From NCBI GenBank assembly GCA_910585995.1, contig CAJUGG010000066.1, forward strand, positions 1-12,177: a DNA stretch of 12,177 bases. Reading direction: 5' to 3'. Source of the DNA: an uncultured Lachnospiraceae bacterium. GTDB taxonomy: Bacteria; Bacillota; Clostridia; Lachnospirales; Lachnospiraceae. The notes under the pieces were generated by a model. That model had not been told where the DNA came from. It ran no database searches and worked only from the letters and a program-made list of their open reading frames with translations. The translations under genes were made by a program, and so were the position numbers. Of the stretch, positions 6,421 to 12,177 are shown one piece after another; within the stretch, counting starts at the first letter, position 1; every line of letters starts with the position of its first letter.

Positions 6421-7056
6421 TTAGAAGCCTAAATCTTCGTTGATCAGGATGAGTTTGATCCGGTCTTTGATGCCGCTTCGGCGGGTGATGACGATCTGGC
6501 TGCAGATACAGTCGGGAGAGTAGCAGTCCTGACAGGCTCCGGTCATGGAGCAGGGGGTCTTAAGGCCTAAGCGGTTGGTGTTGGGCGGTGCGGCTTTGGT
6601 GCGGATGCGGTCTAAGCCGGCCTGTACATTGTTGACCACTTTGTTCATCCCGGCTAAGATCAGTACGTGGGAGGGGCCATAGCAGAGGCAGGAGACGCGG
6701 TTGGCGGTGCCGTCGATATTTACCAGTTCTCCGTCCATGGTGATGGCATTGGTGCTCATCAGAAAGTAGTCGGCGAGGACGGTCTTGGCGTAGAGTGCCC
6801 GCTTTTCTTCGGGTGTTGTGGCAGCGGCACGATCGATCAGAGTATAGTTTCCGGTCTTCAGGGCGTCCATCAGACCGCACTCGGTAAGGGTCATGGAGCC
6901 GCCCCAGGAGATGCTGGACGACTCTGGCATTAGTGACAGAGCTTTTTGGACAGCTTCTTCACAGGTCTCGCAGAAATAGCCTTCGATATTGCGTCTGGAG
7001 AGGTTTTTTAAGATCGTGGCCGCCTGGTTGGCGTTGGATTGTTTGATAAATGACAT
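6421..7056 (-). CDS. LUD-domain protein (lactate utilization protein family, DUF162)
   Basis: A 211-residue cytosolic protein of the LutC/YkgG superfamily. Typical motifs are SWGGSMTLTECGL (50-62), STNAITMDGELVNIDGTANRV (101-121) and GPSHVLILAGMNKVV (127-141). The C-terminal part has five cysteines, Cys169, Cys175, Cys178, Cys183 and Cys185, with the spacing C-x5-C-x2-C-x4-C-x-C, which could bind a metal or Fe-S cluster. It stands alone, without lutA or lutB, so a role in lactate oxidation is not supported by context. The frame stays open upstream to 7344, but the ATG at 7056 has a strong AGGAGG (7065-7070, minus strand) at ideal spacing and a promoter just before it. The gene is divergent from pepF. 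Confidence 0.88.
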   Translation of the reverse strand: MSFIKQSNANQAATILKNLSRRNIEGYFCETCEEAVQKALSLMPESSSISWGGSMTLTECGLMDALKTGNYTLIDRAAATTPEEKRALYAKTVLADYFLMSTNAITMDGELVNIDGTANRVSCLCYGPSHVLILAGMNKVVNNVQAGLDRIRTKAAPPNTNRLGLKTPCSMTGACQDCYSPDCICSQIVITRRSGIKDRIKLILINEDLGF

Positions 7057-7093
7057 GAGATGCTCCTCCTTTAGTTGTGATAGAATTAAATAA

Positions 7094-7122
7094 AGTATAG
7101 CAGAAAATACAGGGGATGGAAA
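7094..7122 (-). promoter_or_regulatory. Promoter of the LUD gene
   Basis: On the minus strand TTTCCA (7122-7117), a 17-base spacer and TATACT (7099-7094) preceded by TGC, an extended -10. Transcription would start about 30 bases upstream of the ATG at 7056. It shares the 106-base divergent gap with pepF, for which I see no convincing promoter. Confidence 0.65.
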
Positions 7123-7162
7123 GCAGATCTTTAGATAGGTGTCGGAAAGGATGAAAAGGGAT

Positions 7163-8977
7163 ATGGCAGTAAAGAGACTGAAAAAAAGGTCAGAGGTGAA
7201 AAGAGAAGATACTTGGGCGATAGAGGATCTGTACCAGGATGATGCGGCCTGGGAGGCGGATTTTGAAAAGCTTAAAGAGAAGATACCAAAGCTTTTGGAG
7301 TATAGAGGAAGATTAGGAGAAGGAGCAGATGTACTTTTGTCCATGCAGAGGCTCTTTGATGAGCTGAATATGCTGGCGGAGAAGGTGTATGTGTATGCAG
7401 GGCAGAAGCTGCATGAGGATACGGACTGTGGGAGGTATCAGAACCTTTCTAATCGGGCACAGGGACTTTTGGTGCAGCTTTCGGAGGCAGGAGCTTATAT
7501 CGAGCCGGAGATTCTGGGGCTTCCTGAGGGGACGATGGAAAAGTTTTTGGAGGAAAACCAGGAGCTTTTGGTATATCGTCAGTATTTTGAAAATATGATA
7601 AGACAGAAGGAACATGTCTTAGACGGGGAGAGAGAAGCGCTTTTGGCGGCTGCGGGAGAGATCTCGGAAGGGCCGAAGGATATTTTTACCATGTTCAACA
7701 ATGCGGATCTGCGTTTTCCGGTGATCGAGGGAGAAGACGGGGAGCCTGTGGAAGTGACCCATGGCAGATTTATCATGCTGTTGCAGAGCAAGGAGCGAAA
7801 AGTCCGAAAGGCGGCATTTGAGGCGCTGTATGAGACATATGGAGCCTACCGCAATACCTTGGCAGCGGCTTACCGGGCGAATGTAAAGCAGGAGGCATTT
7901 TTTGCCAAAGTGCGGGGGTATGGTTCGGACCTGGAAGCAGCTCTTAGCAAGAGCAACATTCCTGTAGCTGTGTATGAGAATCTGATCGAAGCGGTACATG
8001 AATATCTGCCGCAGCTGCATCGCTATGTGGAACTTCGCCGCAGACTGCTTGGGGTGGAAGAACTGCATATGTATGATCTGTATGTGCCCATCGTACAGAA
8101 AGTAGAAGAGAAGATTCCATTTGCACAGGCTAAAGAGATGGTGCTTGAGGGGTTAAAGCCCATGGGAGAGGAATATGGGAAGCTTTTGCAGGAAGGATTT
8201 TCGTCCCGGTGGATTGATGTTTATGAAAACCAGGGCAAGCGTAGCGGCGCGTATTCCTGGGGTGCCTATGGGACGCATCCGTATGTGCTTTTAAATTATC
8301 AGGAGAATCTAAACAACGTCTTTACTCTGGCTCATGAGATGGGGCATGCACTACATTCCTGGTATTCGGATGCCACACAGCCTTATATCTATGCAGGCTA
8401 TAAGATCTTTGTGGCGGAAGTGGCCTCTACCTGTAATGAGGCACTTTTGATTCATCACCTGATGGAACACACCAAAGATGCGAAACAGAAGGCGTATCTG
8501 ATCAATTATTTCTTAGAGCAGTTTCGCACGACACTGTTTCGCCAGACGATGTTTGCAGAATTTGAAAAGATCACCCATCAGATGCAGGAGCAGAAAGAGA
8601 CGCTGACAGCAGACAAGCTCTGTGAGGTTTATTATCACCTGAATCGGGAATACTTTGGAGACAAGATCTGCATCGACCAGCAGATCGAGCTGGAATGGGC
8701 CAGAATCCCTCATTTTTATACACCTTTTTATGTATACCAGTACGCGACGGGTTTCTCCGCAGCGATTGCTTTGTCCAAAAAGATCTTAGAAGAAGGGGAA
8801 GCAGCCGTGGAGGACTATAAGAGATTTTTACGAGGAGGAAGCTCGAAATATCCTTTGGAGCTTTTAAAAGTGGCAGGTGTGGATATGGAGCAGAAAAAAC
8901 CAGTAGAAGACGCCTTGCGTGTATTTGTGCAATATCTGGATGAAATGGAGAAACTGATGGGTTATGACAAAATATGA
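7163..8977 (+). CDS. pepF: Oligoendopeptidase F (M3B zinc metallopeptidase)
   Basis: A cytoplasmic M3-family zinc peptidase that cleaves short oligopeptides, 604 residues from this start, the normal size for PepF. The zinc-binding helix HEMGH is at 391-395 (His391, catalytic Glu392, His395), with the third ligand probably Glu419 in FVAEVAST. The N-terminus KKRSEVKREDTWAIEDLY and the FNNADLRFP and AYRANVKQEAFFAKVRGY stretches are typical. The start is uncertain: GTG 7139, ATG 7151 and ATG 7163 are in frame. I prefer 7163 because GGAAAGG (7144-7150) lies 12 bases ahead and the family start fits, while that sequence touches the ATG at 7151. The last 14 bases overlap the nitroreductase-like gene, so the two are probably co-transcribed. 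The role is probably turnover of internal or imported peptides. Confidence 0.93.
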   Translation: MAVKRLKKRSEVKREDTWAIEDLYQDDAAWEADFEKLKEKIPKLLEYRGRLGEGADVLLSMQRLFDELNMLAEKVYVYAGQKLHEDTDCGRYQNLSNRAQGLLVQLSEAGAYIEPEILGLPEGTMEKFLEENQELLVYRQYFENMIRQKEHVLDGEREALLAAAGEISEGPKDIFTMFNNADLRFPVIEGEDGEPVEVTHGRFIMLLQSKERKVRKAAFEALYETYGAYRNTLAAAYRANVKQEAFFAKVRGYGSDLEAALSKSNIPVAVYENLIEAVHEYLPQLHRYVELRRRLLGVEELHMYDLYVPIVQKVEEKIPFAQAKEMVLEGLKPMGEEYGKLLQEGFSSRWIDVYENQGKRSGAYSWGAYGTHPYVLLNYQENLNNVFTLAHEMGHALHSWYSDATQPYIYAGYKIFVAEVASTCNEALLIHHLMEHTKDAKQKAYLINYFLEQFRTTLFRQTMFAEFEKITHQMQEQKETLTADKLCEVYYHLNREYFGDKICIDQQIELEWARIPHFYTPFYVYQYATGFSAAIALSKKILEEGEAAVEDYKRFLRGGSSKYPLELLKVAGVDMEQKKPVEDALRVFVQYLDEMEKLMGYDKI

Positions 8978-9653
8978 AGCAATTTTTAGGAGAAAATCGG
9001 TGCGGAAATACAAAGAAGAGCCGATAGAGGAAAAGATACTGGAAAAAATCCTGCACTATGGAGCACATGCAGTGGGCGTTCGCCAGGATATCCATGTCAA
9101 ATGGAAAGTCTATCAGGCATCGGATCACAATGTAAAAGGAATGTTTCAGGTCAAGGCGCCATATTATGCAGCATTGTATTCGGAAGTCTGTGAGGACTGC
9201 CGGATCAATGCGGGGTGTCTGATGGAGCAGTTGGTGCTGTGGCTTCATACCATGGGGATTGGGAGCTGCTATCAGGGCGGGGCGCGCCTTAGGTATGACG
9301 AGGAAGACCAGATGGAATTGATGATGATCCTGGCTTTTGGATATCCGGCAGAGCCTCTGGAACGCTCGTATACGGAGTTTAAGCGGGCAGAGCTTAAGAA
9401 GCTGACCAAGACCAATATCACGCTGGGAAAGGTTCACAAGAAGCTTTTAGAGGCGGCCAGACTGGCTCCGTCGGCACTGAATCAGCAGCCCTGGCGATTT
9501 GTCGTGACAGAGAACCGGCTTCATCTGTTTATCCGCAGACCCGGAAGGATGAGTTATGAAAAACAGATGAAGAGAAATTTGTTTCAAGCCGGGATTGTGC
9601 TCTCGCATATGCTGGTGACAGGAGAAGAACTGTGGTTTGACTTAGATTATTAG
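8964..9653 (+). CDS. Nitroreductase-family protein (TM1586 type), probably truncated
   Basis: A flavin-dependent oxidoreductase-like protein of 229 residues. The N-terminal RRKSVRKYKEEPI (9-21) is the FMN phosphate-binding region of nitroreductases. A second nitroreductase-like segment, LLEAARLAPSALNQQPWRF (161-179), lies in the C-terminal half, the arrangement seen in TM1586-type proteins. NAGCLMEQLVLWLHTMGIGS (82-101) and ILAFGYP (122-128) fit the core. The substrate cannot be told. The frame ends at a TAG (9651-9653) after ELWFDLDY but continues open for 24 codons (KLDSIMEKAIQNYLYAGSL... to a TAG at 9726). That continuation looks like the natural end of this family, so the protein seems about 25 residues short. 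The start overlaps pepF by 14 bases and has only a weak ribosome site inside that gene. Confidence 0.75.
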   Translation: MTKYEAIFRRKSVRKYKEEPIEEKILEKILHYGAHAVGVRQDIHVKWKVYQASDHNVKGMFQVKAPYYAALYSEVCEDCRINAGCLMEQLVLWLHTMGIGSCYQGGARLRYDEEDQMELMMILAFGYPAEPLERSYTEFKRAELKKLTKTNITLGKVHKKLLEAARLAPSALNQQPWRFVVTENRLHLFIRRPGRMSYEKQMKRNLFQAGIVLSHMLVTGEELWFDLDY

Positions 9654-9746
9654 AAATTAGACAGCATTATGGAAAAGGCAATCCAGAACTACCTCTATGC
9701 GGGCAGCCTGATTCTGCAAAAATTTTAGAAAAATAAAAATTATCTG

Positions 9747-9775
9747 TTGACAGATGGACGATTTTGATGTAATAT
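9747..9775 (+). promoter_or_regulatory. Promoter of the tRNA-Gly gene
   Basis: A consensus TTGACA at 9747-9752, a 17-base spacer and TAATAT at 9770-9775, ending 42 bases before the mature tRNA. The gap from the preceding gene (9654-9746) holds only the 24-codon in-frame tail described for the nitroreductase and A/T-rich sequence. Confidence 0.75.
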
Positions 9776-9817
9776 ATTTTATGTCGTTGGTACACAATGT
9801 CAAAGGACAGATAGTTT

Positions 9818-9889
9818 GCACGAGTGGCTCAGTGGTGGAGTATCGCCTTGCCAAGGCGAGGGTCGCGGGTTCGAATCCCGTCTCGTGCT
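9818..9889 (+). tRNA. tRNA-Gly (anticodon GCC)
   Basis: A full cloverleaf of 72 bases. The acceptor arms are GCACGAG (9818-9824) and CTCGTGC (9882-9888), with discriminator T at 9889. The D stem GCTC/GAGT includes one G-U pair. The anticodon stem TCGCC/GGCGA encloses the loop TTGCCAA with GCC at 9850-9852. The T arm has the loop TTCGAAT. The 3' CCA is not encoded. U73 fits bacterial glycine tRNAs. Confidence 0.97.
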
Positions 9890-9910
9890 TCAGGCAAAAG
9901 GCCGCTAAGT

Positions 9911-9945
9911 AAAGGGGTTTCCGAGGATATCGGAAGCCCCTTTTC
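9911..9945 (+). terminator. Terminator after tRNA-Gly
   Basis: A 14-bp stem, with arms at 9911-9924 (AAAGGGGTTTCCGA) and 9930-9943 and one G-U pair, a five-base loop and a T run from 9941. It lies 21 bases downstream of the tRNA. Being A-rich on the left, it may also help end the minus-strand transcript of the adjacent integrase remnant. Confidence 0.88.
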
Positions 9946-9952
9946 TGGTGGA

Positions 9953-10646
9953 TTATTTGACCCTTTCTAACGGATTTTCTAACGAAATGTGATTTTCTTG
10001 TGAAAACAGTTTTTCTCCAATCTTTATAATCTCACTTCTATGCATGGATTTTTTGGCCATTCCTTGATAATAATTTTGTGTGGTACTGGTTCGGGAATGT
10101 CCAAGGGCATCTGCCACAATACGAATATTGACGTCATCATAAATCATCAATGATGCAAATGGATGCCGAAGATTTTTAAGCGGGATATCAGGCAGGTTTG
10201 CTCCTTTTGCATTGAGACGACGGCATAGCTTTTTAAAATTTTTGGAAATAGCATCTGCCTTTAATGGACCATTCATATCATCAGTAAGCACATACTCCGA
10301 CCGGGAAACAGCTCCGGTGATAGACTAGGAGATCAACTGCTGACGTTTATGGTGCTCTTTGAGCTTCTCGATAGCAAATGGCATTAGTTCTGCACGCCGT
10401 TTACGGAATGATGTTTTCATGTCAGTGACATTTCCGTATGCATCTACGGCTTGATCTAGGATAAAATAAGTTTCGTTCCAAAGATTCCATTTAAACCCAC
10501 AAGCTTCTGATTGAGAAAGTCCAGTGATGGCTATGATAAGTAAAGCCAAATAATATGGACTTTGAGGTGGTAAAGAACGCGTTTAGCCCCTGAAGTATTT
10601 TATGTTTGGTAGCAGGAGAAGCAGGGACCTGTATTTTCTTTTTGCT
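9953..10646 (-). pseudogene. Tyrosine recombinase (phage/ICE integrase) remnant
   Basis: The minus strand still reads most of the C-terminal two thirds of a tyrosine integrase, broken twice. From the C-terminus upstream: 9953-10324 holds NLRHPFASLMI (catalytic Arg, with the usual HTFA altered to HPFA), IVADALGHSRTSTTQNYY (the LGH histidine and the nucleophile Tyr). An amber codon at 10325-10327 interrupts the same frame, and 10328-10573 continues with LPPQSPYYLALLIIAITGLSQSEACGFKW, the region of the first catalytic Arg. That residue is replaced, since TGLRQSE or TGLRRGE is usual and TGLSQSE is read. Near 10571-10577 the frame shifts; KKKIQVPAS and KHKILQGLNAFF continue to about 10646. The N-terminal arm-binding part is not recognisable. 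Its place beside tRNA-Gly, a common integration target, suggests a decayed island or prophage. Confidence 0.82.
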
Positions 10647-10701
10647 TAAAAAAGGTTGCAAAATCTCTCTTCTAGAGGTGGATAAAGTGCGTATACTTCA
10701 T

Positions 10702-10927
10702 CTAATATATATTTCTCATATCAACGCTCCAGTATTCTTTTACCCCGGATGTCTCATACAAGGTTTTTTTATACCCTTTGTCATTTTTGGCTGTGCTTGG
10801 TGACAAAATTTACATGGTCATCTTCTGTCAAATAAACATCTACGCCATCATTGAAAGCTGTGCAAGATTTTCCTTTTAGGTAGCTATGGAAAGAGATTGT
10901 AGTCTTTTCATAAAAATAGCATTGTTT
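10702..10927 (-). pseudogene. Uma2-family (DUF820, PD-(D/E)XK fold) gene remnant
   Basis: Reading the minus strand, 10781 to about 10927 gives SYLKGKSCTAFNDGVDVYL and TEDDHV, and 10702-10782 gives DKGYKKTLYETSGVKEYWSVD. Both resemble conserved parts of Uma2 proteins (SxxLxxxL...VDVYL, and LYExxGVxEYWIVD). Skipping one base at 10783 joins SQK to DKGYKK. The usual central segment with QPD and the E-[VI]-L-S-P-S-T active site is gone, between DDHV and TKHSQ, and the C-terminus is cut by a TAG at 10702. No intact gene remains. Uma2 proteins are abundant in cyanobacteria and scattered in Clostridia; their function is not well defined. The short stretch 10647-10701 between the two remnants holds nothing I can identify. 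Confidence 0.65.
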
Positions 10928-10970
10928 TTATGTAGATTTTATATGATTTCACGAAAATTTAAAATTGTTC

Positions 10971-10999
10971 TTGACAAGATATCGTTGATTTGTTAAGAT
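10971..10999 (+). promoter_or_regulatory. Promoter of the licT operon
   Basis: A consensus TTGACA at 10971-10976, a 17-base spacer and TAAGAT at 10994-10999 preceded by TGT, an extended -10. Transcription would start near 11006, about 25 bases before the first RAT. I see no clear catabolite-responsive element around it. Confidence 0.85.
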
Positions 11000-11030
11000 A
11001 CAATACAGGAAAATGAGAGATGATATCGTA

Positions 11031-11060
11031 GGGCTTGTTACTGTTCAATCAGGCAAAACC
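11031..11060 (+). promoter_or_regulatory. RAT 1, ribonucleic antiterminator site before licT
   Basis: GGCTTGTTACTG (11032-11043) and CAGGCAAAACC (11050-11060), joined by a six-base loop, match the LicT/SacY/BglG target. The last bases are also the start of the terminator stem, so binding of LicT to the folded RAT excludes the terminator. Confidence 0.92.
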
Positions 11061-11116
11061 AAACGTTGAGTATGCTAGATGTTAGGAGGGTGTATACTCT
11101 ATGTTTGGTATTTTTT
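11058..11116 (+). terminator. Conditional terminator controlled by RAT 1
   Basis: ACCAAAC (11058-11064) pairs with GTTTGGT (11103-11109), and GAGTAT with ATACTC inside it. A run of six T follows at 11111-11116. It overlaps the RAT by three bases, the usual mutually exclusive design, and lies in the leader of licT, so the antiterminator controls its own gene. Confidence 0.9.
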
Positions 11117-11148
11117 ATGCCTAGATAAGGTAAAAGGGGAGAAGTGCT

Positions 11149-11979
11149 ATGGTCGTTCATAAGGTACTCAATAATAATATCGTGAGTTCTTTAGATGAAC
11201 GGAATCGGGAAGTTCTTTTGGTGGGAAGAGGTCTTGGATGGCAGGCAAAGCCAGGAGAGACAGTGGATCGGAAAAAGATTGAGAAGATCTTTCGGATGGA
11301 TACTGATGCCTCGACCGAGAAGCTGAAGCAACTGTTTCTGGAAGTAGATGTGGAAGTGATTGAACTCTCGGCGCAGATTATTGACTATGCGCGGGAGACG
11401 CTTAAAAAGAGGTTAAATAAAAATGTATATATTACGCTGACAGACCACATTAGTTTTGCAATCGAGCGGATGAAACAGGGGATTACTTTTTGCAATGCGC
11501 TGCAATGGGAGACGAGCAAGCTGTATCCGGCGGAATTTGCCATAGGCCTGTATGCGCTTCGCCTGATGGAAGAATCCATGCAGATTGTCTTTCCCAGAGA
11601 TGAGGCTGGCTCTATTGCACTTCACATTGTCAATGCGGAATATGACTGCAATATGAATTACACGCAGCAGATGACGGAGATTATCCAAAATTCCCTCAAT
11701 ATTGTGCGTTATGCCTTTCATGTAGAATTTGATGAACAATCATTGAATTATCAGCGGTTTACAACCCATCTGCTGTTCTTTGCACAGCGCGCGCTGGATG
11801 GTAAGCTTATGAATGGCGAACCAGACGAGATGTATGAGATGATGCGTCTCAAGTATCCGAAGCAGTTTCGCTGTGCGGAAAAGATTAAAAGTTATCTCAA
11901 TAAGCAGTATCGTTGTTCGCTGAGCGCAGAAGAACTGACATTTCTGACAGTACATATCGTCCGTGTGACAACAAAATAA
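11149..11979 (+). CDS. licT: LicT-type transcription antiterminator (BglG/SacY family)
   Basis: A 276-residue RNA-binding antiterminator for aryl-beta-glucoside use. The CAT RNA-binding domain is residues 1-56 (KVLNNNIVSSLD, LVGRGLGWQAKPG). PRD1 is about 65-170 and PRD2 about 172-276. The four regulatory histidines fall at exactly the numbers known in Bacillus subtilis LicT: His100 (LTDHISFAIER), His159 (ALHIVNAEYD), His207 and His269. The protein thus looks fully functional and regulated by EII (negative, PRD1) and HPr (positive, PRD2). AGGGGAGAAG ahead of the ATG is a good ribosome site. RAT sites with terminators lie both before and after the gene, and the start of a PTS gene follows, the classical licT-bglP arrangement. 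Confidence 0.95.
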   Translation: MVVHKVLNNNIVSSLDERNREVLLVGRGLGWQAKPGETVDRKKIEKIFRMDTDASTEKLKQLFLEVDVEVIELSAQIIDYARETLKKRLNKNVYITLTDHISFAIERMKQGITFCNALQWETSKLYPAEFAIGLYALRLMEESMQIVFPRDEAGSIALHIVNAEYDCNMNYTQQMTEIIQNSLNIVRYAFHVEFDEQSLNYQRFTTHLLFFAQRALDGKLMNGEPDEMYEMMRLKYPKQFRCAEKIKSYLNKQYRCSLSAEELTFLTVHIVRVTTK

Positions 11980-12004
11980 TAGAAAAACAGATATTGCACA
12001 AGCA

Positions 12005-12033
12005 GGGCTTGTTACTGTATGGCAGGCAAAACC
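12005..12033 (+). promoter_or_regulatory. RAT 2, ribonucleic antiterminator site before the PTS gene
   Basis: GGGCTTGTTACTG (12005-12017) and CAGGCAAAACC (12023-12033) are identical to the arms of RAT 1, with a loop of five bases instead of six. It lies 25 bases after the licT stop and overlaps the following terminator. Confidence 0.92.
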
Positions 12034-12100
12034 CGAATGTGTTTTCTGATAATGGCATATTTTGTCATGCCGTTATCAGGGAATGCGTTCGGGTTTTTTT
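12031..12100 (+). terminator. Conditional terminator controlled by RAT 2
   Basis: ACCCGAA (12031-12037) pairs with TTCGGGT (12088-12094). An inner 13-bp stem, CTGATAATGGCAT with ATGCCGTTATCAG, has one T-G pair. A run of seven T starts at 12094. It is much stronger than the terminator before licT, so the transporter gene should be more tightly shut without LicT activity. Confidence 0.92.
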
Positions 12101-12134
12101 ATAAAAAAATATTATAATAAAGGAGGAGCATGAT

Positions 12135-12177
12135 ATGGCTCAAGTAAGAGATTATGGAAAGCTCGCCCGTGATATTA
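12135..12177 (+). CDS. Start of a beta-glucoside PTS transporter (EIIBCA) gene, cut by the window end
   Basis: Only 14 codons are present (MAQVRDYGKLARDI). DYGKLARDI matches the beginning of the EIIB domain in the BglP/BglF family. AGGAGG at 12121-12126 is eight bases from the ATG; an earlier ATG at 12130 stops after four codons. Position after licT and RAT 2 supports a beta-glucoside transporter, but domain order and specificity are outside the window. Confidence 0.75.
   Translation, partial: MAQVRDYGKLARDI

Noticed and set aside
7057..7344. N-terminal extension of the LUD protein to 7344
   Set aside because: It overlaps the pepF coding region on the other strand and the LUD promoter; AGGAGG and the family start fix the ATG at 7056.
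8571..9437. Long minus-strand open frame opposite pepF and the nitroreductase gene
   Set aside because: It is the shadow of two well-supported plus-strand genes, with low-complexity composition and no recognisable domain.
10606..10803. Plus-strand frame of 65 codons over the integrase and Uma2 remnants
   Set aside because: No ribosome site, and the opposite strand carries the recognisable family fragments.
11980..12134. Possible small gene between licT and the PTS gene
   Set aside because: The interval is fully explained by RAT 2, its terminator and a ribosome binding site.

Overview
The window looks like a chromosome segment of an anaerobic Firmicute of the Clostridia, most probably a Lachnospiraceae gut commensal. 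The reasons are PTS genes with PRD regulators, a LicT antiterminator, strong AAAGGAGG-type ribosome binding sites, sigma-A-type promoters, and close family resemblance of the encoded proteins (CmpB-type permease, LUD protein, PepF, TM1586-type nitroreductase) to that group. This assignment is from recognition, not from a database search.

Layout. (1) 1-226: a 103-bp non-coding unit repeated in tandem, two copies plus a 5' fragment, each copy able to form two hairpins. (2) 248-3732: a sorbitol (glucitol) locus made of sorbitol-6-phosphate dehydrogenase, a multidomain PRD/EIIB/EIIA transcription regulator, a glucitol-type EIIA and an HPr-like protein, closed by a terminator whose stem starts inside the last gene. 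The membrane subunits of the sorbitol PTS are not in the window. (3) 3764-5907: a promoter followed by a DNA alkylation repair (AlkD-like) gene overlapping a duplicated CmpB-type membrane protein gene. (4) 5945-6314: a decayed AAA-ATPase-like/PD-(D/E)XK nuclease gene. (5) 6421-7056 (minus): a LUD-domain protein, divergent from pepF (oligoendopeptidase F, 7163-8977), which overlaps a nitroreductase-like gene with an apparently premature amber stop. (6) 9747-9945: promoter, tRNA-Gly(GCC) and terminator. (7) 9953-10927 (minus): remains of a tyrosine recombinase and of a Uma2-family gene, a decayed insertion next to the tRNA. (8) 10971-12177: a complete LicT-type antitermination module, consisting of promoter, RAT plus terminator, licT, second RAT plus terminator, and the first codons of a beta-glucoside PTS gene.

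How it fits together. Both ends are PTS sugar loci under PRD control, but of different kinds: a DNA-binding regulator for sorbitol and an RNA-binding antiterminator for aryl-beta-glucosides. Between them lie housekeeping genes and three gene wrecks.

The observations most worth following are the HPr-like protein (keeps His15, lacks Arg17, has Glu at the Ser46 position), which is in the same frame as the upstream EIIA with one amber codon between; the recurrence of in-frame TAG codons at four places; and the tandem hairpin repeats. I did not find an array, toxin-antitoxin pair or defence operon that would count as a clearly new system.
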